This document shows positions 1 to 4,870 of a DNA stretch of 5,162 nt, one piece after another (the first letter of the stretch is position 1; each line of letters starts with the position of its first letter). The DNA lies in the NCBI GenBank assembly GCA_003485185.1, contig DNAS01000039.1:1-5162 (forward strand). The letters are read 5' to 3'. The stretch is from Phycisphaerales bacterium. Its GTDB lineage: Bacteria > Planctomycetota > Phycisphaerae > SM23-33. The position numbers were made by a program, and so were the translations under genes. The notes under the pieces are model-generated. The model ran no database searches. It had not been told where the DNA came from and worked only from the letters and a program-made list of their open reading frames with translations.

Positions 1-130
1 GGCTGATGGGGTAGGGCACCTTGCCCGGGGCGGGGCGGTCGATGGGGGAGCAACCGGCCGCGAAGAGCAACGCGACGCACGCCCACAGGCGCGCCGTCCG
101 GAAACCGCTTCTAAGGTTCGCCGCTTCCAT
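1..130 (-). CDS. N-terminal part of a probable lipoprotein (runs off left edge)
   Basis: An open frame read leftward from ATG (130-128) gives 43 codons with no stop before the window edge. The product begins MEAANLRSGF, has Arg at residues 11 and 14, then a hydrophobic stretch (residues 15-25) ending FAAGC. This is a lipobox-like signal peptide, with Cys27 as the predicted lipidated residue, followed by a Pro-rich segment (SPIDRPAPGKVPYP) typical of the flexible linker after a lipidated cysteine. The protein should therefore be membrane-anchored through lipid in the periplasm or outer membrane; the functional domain lies outside the window. The start is chosen because the next in-frame candidate (TTG, codon 21) would destroy the signal peptide. 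No Shine-Dalgarno sequence precedes the ATG, and a strong promoter lies only 8 bases upstream, so a leaderless mRNA is likely. The gene is divergent from the one at 297. The lipoprotein reading is fairly safe; function is unknown. Confidence 0.7.
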   Translation of the reverse strand, partial: MEAANLRSGFRTARLWACVALLFAAGCSPIDRPAPGKVPYPIS

Positions 131-138
131 GGGATCGA

Positions 139-168
139 ATTATAGCGGCGCGCGTTCGCGCCGGTCAA
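139..168 (-). promoter_or_regulatory. Sigma70-type promoter for the leftward lipoprotein gene
   Basis: On the minus strand, TTGACC (168-163, five of six consensus bases) is followed after exactly 18 bases by a perfect TATAAT (144-139). The AT-rich -10 stands out in very GC-rich surroundings. The -10 ends 8 bases before the A of the ATG at 130, so transcription starting at that A would give a leaderless transcript. Seen directly: hexamers and spacing. Inferred: use by the housekeeping sigma factor and the start site. Confidence 0.7.
146..163. repeat. Perfect inverted repeat inside the promoter spacer
   Basis: CGGCGCG (146-152) and CGCGCCG (157-163) are perfect inverted 7-bp arms around a 4-base centre (CGTT). 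The dyad spans the spacer between the leftward -35 and -10, touching the last base of the -35. This is where a repressor, or a MerR-type spacer-binding activator, would bind. In sequence this GC-rich such palindromes also arise by chance, so operator function is only a suggestion. Confidence 0.35.
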
Positions 169-198
169 GCGCGCGGAAATCTCCCGCCGGCGGCGCCC

Positions 199-227
199 TT
201 GTCCCGCGCGTCTGCCCGCGTTACGCT
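199..227 (+). promoter_or_regulatory. Weak candidate promoter for the exported-protein gene
   Basis: TTGTCC (199-204, four of six matches) and TACGCT (222-227, three of six) are separated by 17 bases, about 70 bases upstream of the ATG at 297. It overlaps one of the few AT-containing patches in the leader, which also holds a TTACG-C-TTACG direct repeat (221-231). Spacing is right but the hexamers are poor; it is the best rightward candidate I see, not a confident call. Confidence 0.2.
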
Positions 228-284
228 TACGGTAGGGTTTCCGACGGCCTCGCGACGGGCACGCCGCCGGGACCCGCTCGCGAA

Positions 285-290
285 AGGAGA
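285..290 (+). promoter_or_regulatory. Ribosome binding site fixing the start at 297
   Basis: AGGAGA lies 6 bases before the ATG at 297. It selects this ATG over upstream in-frame starts back to position 21, which would place coding sequence across the divergent promoter and the lipoprotein gene. Confidence 0.8.
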
Positions 291-296
291 CACGCC

Positions 297-977
297 ATGA
301 CCCGAACCTTGACCGCCCTCGTCGCCGTCCTGATGCTGTCGCAGCCGCTCCTCGCCGAGACGCCCGCGTCTGGGCCCGCCGACCCCGTCGAGACCCTCAT
401 CGCCGGCGCGCTGAAGCTCCACAAGCAGGGCAAGACGGCCGAGGCCGTCGAGCAGCTCCAGCAGGCCATCGCCCTGATGCAGAAATCGCTCCAGAAGGGC
501 CTGGCGTCGTTCTTCCCCGCCGTCCCGGACGGGTGGAAGGCCGGCGAAATCGAGTCCAGCGCGATGGCCAGTGCCACCGACAGCGGCGGCGGGTCCTACA
601 CCCAGGTCAGCCGCACCTACACCCGCGCCGCCGACAACGTCACCGTGCAGATCACCATCACGAACTCGCCGATGTTGATCGCCGCGCACCAGGCAGCCGC
701 CCAGGCGTACGCCAACCCGCAGATGATCGCCGCCATCAACCAGTCCGGCGAGCGGAAAATCGAGCTGGTCCGCCAGGAGGGGTGGTTCGGGTGGATCGAG
801 TCGCAGGCGGGCTCGGCGCAGGCATTCGCCGCGTGCAAGGGGTGCATGGTCACCGCCAACGTCAGCAACGGCGAGCTGGCGACCCTGAAGCGGTTCTGGG
901 GCGCGATCGACTTCAAGGGTCTGGCCGCCTCGCTGGCGAGCGAGAAGTCCCCGGCCCCCAAGGCGGAAGGCAAGTAA
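297..977 (+). CDS. Exported protein of unknown function with TPR-like hairpin and CxxC
   Basis: This 226-aa protein begins with a clear Sec signal peptide: MTRT, a hydrophobic core to residue 18, and a predicted signal peptidase I site after LLA (residues 18-20), releasing a mature protein starting ETPAS. Residues 38-62 (ALKLHKQGKTAEAVEQLQQA and on) read like one tetratricopeptide-type helical hairpin. From about residue 73 (FPAVPDGWKAGEIES) a compact domain follows, with a Gly-rich turn (97-99), alternating beta-like segments around 101-123, an Ala-rich helix (128-139), a Trp-rich segment (GWFGWIES, 162-169) and a CKGC pair at 180-183 that could form a disulfide or bind metal. A charged Pro/Lys tail ends the protein. 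I do not recognise a named family or enzyme motif. It should act in the periplasm or be secreted. It lies directly upstream of the secretion-type operon in the same direction but is separated by 89 bases with a strong hairpin, so cotranscription is uncertain. A role as substrate or accessory factor is inference from position only. Confidence 0.85.
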   Translation: MTRTLTALVAVLMLSQPLLAETPASGPADPVETLIAGALKLHKQGKTAEAVEQLQQAIALMQKSLQKGLASFFPAVPDGWKAGEIESSAMASATDSGGGSYTQVSRTYTRAADNVTVQITITNSPMLIAAHQAAAQAYANPQMIAAINQSGERKIELVRQEGWFGWIESQAGSAQAFAACKGCMVTANVSNGELATLKRFWGAIDFKGLAASLASEKSPAPKAEGK

Positions 978-980
978 TCG

Positions 981-1009
981 CGCCGCGGGGCCTTGCGGCC
1001 CGGCGCGCG
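981..1009 (+). terminator. Strong GC hairpin after the exported-protein gene (possible terminator or attenuator)
   Basis: The inner stem GGGCC (988-992) / GGCCC (997-1001) closes on a TTGC loop. After one G-G mismatch it continues with CGC (984-986... read as C984, G985, C986) pairing to 1003-1005 and, past a bulged C1006, with CGC (981-983) pairing to GCG (1007-1009). It begins 3 bases after the TAA at 975-977. No T-run follows, so it is not a classical intrinsic terminator; it may slow polymerase, protect the upstream mRNA 3' end or act as an attenuator. Which of these applies cannot be told from sequence. Confidence 0.35.
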
Positions 1010-1021
1010 GCGGGATATCCT
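993..1021 (+). promoter_or_regulatory. Weak candidate promoter for the gspE operon
   Basis: TTGCGG (993-998) and TATCCT (1016-1021) are spaced by 17 bases, 45 bases before the ATPase start. The -10 overlaps the palindrome GGATATCC (1013-1020). The key TTG and TAT..T bases are present but the hexamers are otherwise weak, and the -35 lies partly in the loop of the hairpin at 981-1009. If real, the operon has its own start; if not, it depends on read-through from upstream. Confidence 0.22.
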
Positions 1022-1033
1022 CTACCGCACAGG

Positions 1034-1053
1034 CCCGCGCGGTTCATCGCGGG
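1034..1053 (+). repeat. Inverted repeat in the gspE leader
   Basis: CCCGCG (1034-1039) and CGCGGG (1048-1053) are perfect 6-bp arms around an 8-base loop. As RNA this hairpin would end 13 bases before the ATG at 1067, beside the G-rich stretch (TGGGG, CAGG; 1054-1064) that must serve as the weak ribosome binding site. It could modulate translation of the ATPase; chance in GC-rich sequence is also possible. Confidence 0.3.
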
Positions 1054-1066
1054 TGGGGAACAGGTC

Positions 1067-2245
1067 ATGGCACGGACGGAAGATGGGGATGGTTCCGCGC
1101 CGCCCGGCACGTTCGACGTGGTGAGGCTCGTCGAGGATCTGCTGGCCGGGGCGGTCGCGCACCGCGCCAGCGACGTGCATTTCGAGCCGACAGCCGACGG
1201 GCTCCTCGTCCGCTATCGCCTGGACGGAACGCTTCAGACGGTCGAGCAACTCCCCCGCGCGTTGGCGGAGAACGTCATCTCGCGCCTGAAGGTGCTCGGC
1301 GGGCTTCTGACCTACCGGGTGGACATTCCGCAGGAAGGGCGGATCGACCGCCGCCCCGACGCGCCGGGGCGCGTCCTGGACCAGCGCCTGGCGGTCTTCC
1401 CGACGCTCCATGGGCAGCGGGCGGTGGTGCGGATTTTTTACGACGATCCGGAGCTTTCGCGCCTGGACCGCCTGGGCCTGCCCGCGGCGATCCTCGACGA
1501 CCTGCGCGGCTGCGCTGCCGGCCACCAGGGTGTCCTGTTGCTGACGGGCCCCGCCGGCAGCGGAAAGAGCACCACGCTGGCGGCCTTGCTGCGCCACGTC
1601 CGCGACCGCTTTCCCGGAAAGAGCATCGTCGCCCTGGAAGACCCCATCGAGCGGCACATCGAGGGCGTCACGCAGGTGCAGATTCCTCCGCACGGCGCGA
1701 TGACGTTTCCCGTGGCGCTCCGCTCGCTGCTGCGGCAGGACCCCGAGGTGCTGATGATCGGCGAGATCCGCGACGCGGAGACCGCGCGAATCGCCGTCGA
1801 GGCGGGGCTCACCGGGCACCTGCTGCTCAGCACGCTGCACAGCGGCGCCTGCGCCGGCGCGCTGCTGCGCCTGCTGGAGATGGGCGTCGAGCCGTACCAG
1901 GTGACGTCGGCCGTCCGCGCGGTGGTCAACCAGCGCCTGGTGCGGCGCCTCTGCGAGCAGTGCAAGCGCCCCGCGGGCGACGGGCGGTTCGAGGCGCCCG
2001 GGTGTGACGAATGTTTCGGCACCGGATTCCGCGGGCGGACGCTGGTGGCCGAGATGGTTCGCCTCGACGGCGAGATTCGCCGCGCCATCCTCGCCAAGGC
2101 CGATCTGGACACCCTCGCGGCGATCCTCTCGGCGCGGGGGCACATGAGCCTGCGGCAGGCGGGGCGACGGCTGGTGGCCGACGGAATCACCACGGGCGAG
2201 GAACTGGACCGCGTCTGCGGCTGCGACGAGCAGGAGGTGGACTGA
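1067..2245 (+). CDS. gspE: GspE/PilB-family assembly ATPase, N-terminally short
   Basis: This 392-aa cytoplasmic ATPase would power pseudopilus or pilus assembly at the inner membrane. It carries the full family signature: the N2-domain motif RASDVHFEP (33-41) with VRYRLDGTL (48-56), PQEGRI (88-93), Walker A GPAGSGKST (161-169), Asp box VALEDPIE (188-195), Walker B region RQDPEVLMIGEIRDAETA (223-240, catalytic Glu probably 233), His box TGHLLLSTLHS (249-259) and the NQRLVRRLC block (288-296). Four cysteines form a zinc-type CxxC-x13-CxxC knuckle (C296, C299, C313, C316); the gap is shorter than the roughly 25-30 residues I expect in GspE/PilB. The C-terminus is complete (GITTGEEL, 373-380). 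The N1 domain that docks GspE to GspL is absent, making it about 100-170 residues shorter than typical GspE/PilB and nearer ComGA length. The start is firm: no ATG, GTG or TTG occurs in frame between the previous stop and 1067. Translation of the next gene is coupled. Family certain; exact system (T2SS, T4P, competence) not. Confidence 0.93.
   Translation: MARTEDGDGSAPPGTFDVVRLVEDLLAGAVAHRASDVHFEPTADGLLVRYRLDGTLQTVEQLPRALAENVISRLKVLGGLLTYRVDIPQEGRIDRRPDAPGRVLDQRLAVFPTLHGQRAVVRIFYDDPELSRLDRLGLPAAILDDLRGCAAGHQGVLLLTGPAGSGKSTTLAALLRHVRDRFPGKSIVALEDPIERHIEGVTQVQIPPHGAMTFPVALRSLLRQDPEVLMIGEIRDAETARIAVEAGLTGHLLLSTLHSGACAGALLRLLEMGVEPYQVTSAVRAVVNQRLVRRLCEQCKRPAGDGRFEAPGCDECFGTGFRGRTLVAEMVRLDGEIRRAILAKADLDTLAAILSARGHMSLRQAGRRLVADGITTGEELDRVCGCDEQEVD
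2232..2237 (+). promoter_or_regulatory. Strong ribosome binding site inside the end of gspE
   Basis: AGGAGG, extended by TG to 2239, lies 7 bases before the ATG at 2245 and within the last codons of the ATPase gene. It fixes the GspF start and supports high, coupled translation of the platform protein. It is the strongest such site in the window. Confidence 0.85.
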
Positions 2246-3438
2246 TGGGCCATTTCGAGTACGAGGCGCTGACCGCCGCCGGGCGGGCGATGACCGGGAC
2301 GCTCGAGGCGGAATCCCGCGAGCAGGCCGAGGCCGCCCTGCGGGACATGCGACTGTCCGTCCGCTCGCTGACGCAGACGCGCCCGCCGGCGCCACGAGGG
2401 AGGATCGGGCGCAGCGAACTGCTGCTGTTCAACGAGCAACTGGCGGCTGTGGCGCGGGCGGGCATCCCGCTGGAGCGGGCGCTGCGGGAGCTGTCGTCCG
2501 ACGCGGGTTCCCCGCGCATGCGGGCGGCGCTCCAGGCCGTCGCCGACGACCTGGAGGCAGGCGTGAGCGTCGAGGAGGCATTCTCCCGACGCGCCGGCGA
2601 CGTGCCCGCGCTGTACGGGCGCGTCATCGCGGCGGGCGTGCGCACCGGGCGACTGGCGGAAATGCTCGCCAGCCTCAACCGCCACCTCGACATCGCCGCG
2701 CAGACCCGGCGCATCCTCATCGAGTCGCTGGCCTACCCCGTGACCATCCTCGTGCTGGCGACCGCCATCCTGGGGGCGATGCTCGCGTTCGTCGTGCCGC
2801 AGTTCCGCGACATGTTCGACGCGCCGACGCAGATGCTGCCATGGTCCACGCAGGCGACATTCTGGCTGTCGGACCACGTGGCGATCCTCGGGCTGTGCGT
2901 GGCGGGCGTCGCGGCGGCGGTCGTCATCGCAGCCGTCGCCTTGTCCGCCTCGCCCGCCGGACGCCGCGTCAAGGAGGCGTTCGCGCTGTCGTTCCCCGGC
3001 GTCGGGAGGGTCTACCGCGCCACGCTCCTGGGGCGCTTCGCCGACGCGCTGGCCGTCCTCGTCGGCGCGGGGTGCGACCTGCCGGCGGCGCTGCGACTGG
3101 CGGGAGGAACCACCGGGCAACAGGTGCTCCGCGACGACGCCGAGGAAATGGCCCGGCGGATCGAGCAGGGCGACGACCTTTCCGCCGCCGGCGACGGCTG
3201 CCGGATGCTGCCGAGGTTCTTCCTCTACAGCATGACCGTCGGCGCGGCGCGCAACGAGCTGGCCGACGGGCTTTACGGCCTGGCGGACATGTATGCCGAC
3301 CAGGCCCGCTCGCTCCAGGGCAGGCTCCAGGCGATGCTCACCCCCGTGCTGATCGTCGTGCTGGGGGCGGTCGTCGGGTTGGGCATCTATTCGATGTTCC
3401 AGTGGCTGCCGAAGTCGCTGGAGATGATCCAGGGTTGA
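2245..3438 (+). CDS. gspF: GspF/PilC-family inner-membrane platform protein
   Basis: This 397-aa protein has the usual GspF length and layout. The N-terminus FEYEALTAAGRAMTGTLEAE (4-23) is the typical lead-in. The first cytoplasmic F domain spans about 57-160, including NEQLAAVARAGIPLERAL (63-80), the GVSVEEAFSRR segment (106-116) and AAGVRTGRLAEML (129-141), the counterpart of the family GE-xx-G-L motif. Membrane segments follow at about 164-187 and 212-234. The second F domain covers about 258-360 (LLGRFADALAVLVGAGCDLP; GAARNELADGL 333-343), and a last membrane helix lies at 364-386. The protein would sit at the base of the pseudopilus, take the force from the ATPase and move pilin subunits out of the membrane. 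Its ATG overlaps the gspE TGA by one base (TGATG), and only 7 bases separate its stop from the next gene. Nothing looks broken. Assignment to the family is secure; type II secretion versus type IV pilus cannot be decided from it alone. Confidence 0.92.
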   Translation: MGHFEYEALTAAGRAMTGTLEAESREQAEAALRDMRLSVRSLTQTRPPAPRGRIGRSELLLFNEQLAAVARAGIPLERALRELSSDAGSPRMRAALQAVADDLEAGVSVEEAFSRRAGDVPALYGRVIAAGVRTGRLAEMLASLNRHLDIAAQTRRILIESLAYPVTILVLATAILGAMLAFVVPQFRDMFDAPTQMLPWSTQATFWLSDHVAILGLCVAGVAAAVVIAAVALSASPAGRRVKEAFALSFPGVGRVYRATLLGRFADALAVLVGAGCDLPAALRLAGGTTGQQVLRDDAEEMARRIEQGDDLSAAGDGCRMLPRFFLYSMTVGAARNELADGLYGLADMYADQARSLQGRLQAMLTPVLIVVLGAVVGLGIYSMFQWLPKSLEMIQG

Positions 3439-3445
3439 GAAACGG

Positions 3446-4870
3446 ATGATGGAAATCGCGGTCATCGCGGTGCTGGTGCTGTGCATCTACCTGGCGGTCC
3501 ATCGGGCGGCGCTGGGCGTGATCGGCGCGCTGGTGCTTCCGGGGGTGCTGCTGACGTGGATGGGCGCGACGGACGATTTTTCGCTCGCGCCGGCGGCGCT
3601 GGGCGTGACGGTGGTCGCGCTGTTTGTCGTCGCCGTTGCGGGTGACGCCGCGCGCGAGCCCGGCGCGGTGCTGTTCGCCCGCGCGAGCATGGTGCTGACG
3701 GCTCTGGTCGTCGGCGGCTCGATTTCCCTGCTCTTCCTGGGGAAGGTGTTGGGATCGCTGATGTTCATCGCGTTTGTCGGCGCGACCATCGTCTTCGCCC
3801 TGCGGTCGCGCGAGGCGACGGCGATGCAGGTGCTCTCGACGCTGTCTGCCGCCATGCGTCAGAATCTTCCGCTGCATTCGGCCGTGGCGGCCGCCGCGCA
3901 CGGCCGGAGCGATGCCGCCGGGCGGGCCCTCGCGCGGATCGCCGCCTGCCTTGAAAATGGCATGCCCCTGAGCCTGGCGCTGCGCGTCGCCTACCGCGCC
4001 TGCCCCGGACACGCCATGGCGATGCTGGCGCTGGGCGAGCGCCTGGGCCAGCCCGCCGACGCCTTGCGGCGCATCGAGGCCGAACTCGAAGCCCGGGACC
4101 GACGACACCGCCAGCCCAAGGTCGTCCACCCCGGCTACCTCCTGTTGCTGCTGCTGTTTTCAGTCGCAATAGTGAGCTTTTTGGGCATTTTCATCATCCC
4201 CAAGTTCCAGGATATCACTGCGGGGATGGGTGAGGAGATTCCCCGGCTGACGGAAGTGGTCTATGGCACTGCGGAACCATTCGCGCATATAGGAACCGTC
4301 ATCCTGGTCGTGATCGTACTGGGGATCCTGCTCTGGCTGGCGACCGCGCTGATCTCCCGCCGGCAGGATCGGACGCAGTGGCTTCACACGATCTTCGACG
4401 CCCTCCGCTGGCGACTTCCGGGCTGGCGTTGGTTCGAGCGTCAGCAGGCGACGCTGCGCACCGTCGAGGCGCTGCGCCTGGCCCTGGAGGGCGGCTGCAC
4501 CGTCGATGCCGCCATCGCCGGAACGCTGGAGCTGGACGTGAACGCCTGTTATCGCGCCAGGCTGGCAGGATGGCTGGCGCGGGTCCGGCGCGGGGAAGAC
4601 ATCTCGCAGGCCGCGACCCGCAGCCGACTGGACCGCGCCATCGCCTGGGCGTTCGACCCGCGAGGAAACCCCTCCGGCGCGCCGCAGGCCCTGGAGATGA
4701 TCGAGACCGCCCTCCGCGCCCGCGTCAACTACCGCGCCGTCCTGGCGCGCACCGTGCTCATGCCCTGCGTCGTGGTGGCCATCGGGATGGGCATCGGGCT
4801 GGTCGTCCTGGCGACCCTGTTGCCCATCGCGAGGATCAATGAAATCGCAGTGGGGAGATTTCTGCCGTGA
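3446..4870 (+). CDS. Second GspF-family protein with an extra N-terminal membrane region
   Basis: This 474-aa protein has a GspF core: a first F domain at about 125-225 (STLSAAMRQNLPLHSAVAAA 131-150; ENGMPLSLALR 170-180; LALGERLGQPADAL 194-207), a membrane helix at 229-252 running into IIPKFQDITAGMGEEIPRLT (250-269, a strong GspF signature), a helix at 282-303, a second F domain at about 330-430 and a last helix at 436-460. Unlike its neighbour it lacks the usual soluble N-terminus and instead has about five hydrophobic segments (roughly 3-19, 22-40, 47-66, 80-99, 102-119). Basic residues at 20, 70, 79 and 120-122 fit the positive-inside rule with a periplasmic N-terminus and the F domain in the cytoplasm. 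The second F domain is degenerate (NPSGAPQALEM instead of a GE-x-G-L type motif). ATGs at 3446 and 3449 are both possible; the ribosome site is weak (GAGA, 3437-3440), so coupling to the upstream gene 7 bases away is likely. It probably forms, or modifies, the platform with the first GspF; whether as a heteromer is unknown. Confidence 0.88.
   Translation: MMEIAVIAVLVLCIYLAVHRAALGVIGALVLPGVLLTWMGATDDFSLAPAALGVTVVALFVVAVAGDAAREPGAVLFARASMVLTALVVGGSISLLFLGKVLGSLMFIAFVGATIVFALRSREATAMQVLSTLSAAMRQNLPLHSAVAAAAHGRSDAAGRALARIAACLENGMPLSLALRVAYRACPGHAMAMLALGERLGQPADALRRIEAELEARDRRHRQPKVVHPGYLLLLLLFSVAIVSFLGIFIIPKFQDITAGMGEEIPRLTEVVYGTAEPFAHIGTVILVVIVLGILLWLATALISRRQDRTQWLHTIFDALRWRLPGWRWFERQQATLRTVEALRLALEGGCTVDAAIAGTLELDVNACYRARLAGWLARVRRGEDISQAATRSRLDRAIAWAFDPRGNPSGAPQALEMIETALRARVNYRAVLARTVLMPCVVVAIGMGIGLVVLATLLPIARINEIAVGRFLP
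4852..4857 (+). promoter_or_regulatory. Ribosome binding site supporting a GTG start
   Basis: GGGGAG lies 9 bases before the GTG at 4867, inside the last codons of the second GspF-family gene. Together with the prepilin leader it decides this non-ATG start; the next in-frame ATG (4891) would remove the leader and the methylated phenylalanine. Confidence 0.65.

Noticed and set aside
21..296. A longer start for the exported protein, reaching back to position 21
   Set aside because: It would bury the signal peptide behind 92 residues of Arg-rich sequence, cross the divergent promoter and the lipoprotein gene, and ignore the good AGGAGA site before 297.
533..1066. A 178-residue N-terminal extension of the ATPase in the same frame
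   Set aside because: It overlaps the exported-protein gene out of frame and is Arg/His/Gln-rich, unlike an N1 domain; no start codon lies between 974 and 1067.
1022..2395. A 457-codon minus-strand open frame
   Set aside because: Arg/Ala/Gln-rich shadow of the ATPase gene, with no domain, no ribosome site and no conserved motif.
2841..3449. A 202-codon plus-strand open frame within the first GspF gene
   Set aside because: Arg/Gly-rich alternative frame inside a gene with clear GspF domains; no support of its own.
1438..3486. A 682-codon open frame on the minus strand opposite the ATPase and first GspF genes
   Set aside because: Its translation is low-complexity, rich in Arg, His, Gln and Asp with no recognisable motif, and it lies opposite genes with complete family signatures. 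Long antisense frames are expected at this GC content.
4378..4842. A 154-codon plus-strand open frame inside the second GspF gene
   Set aside because: Alternative-frame shadow with Arg-rich composition; the real frame carries the second F domain and last membrane helix.
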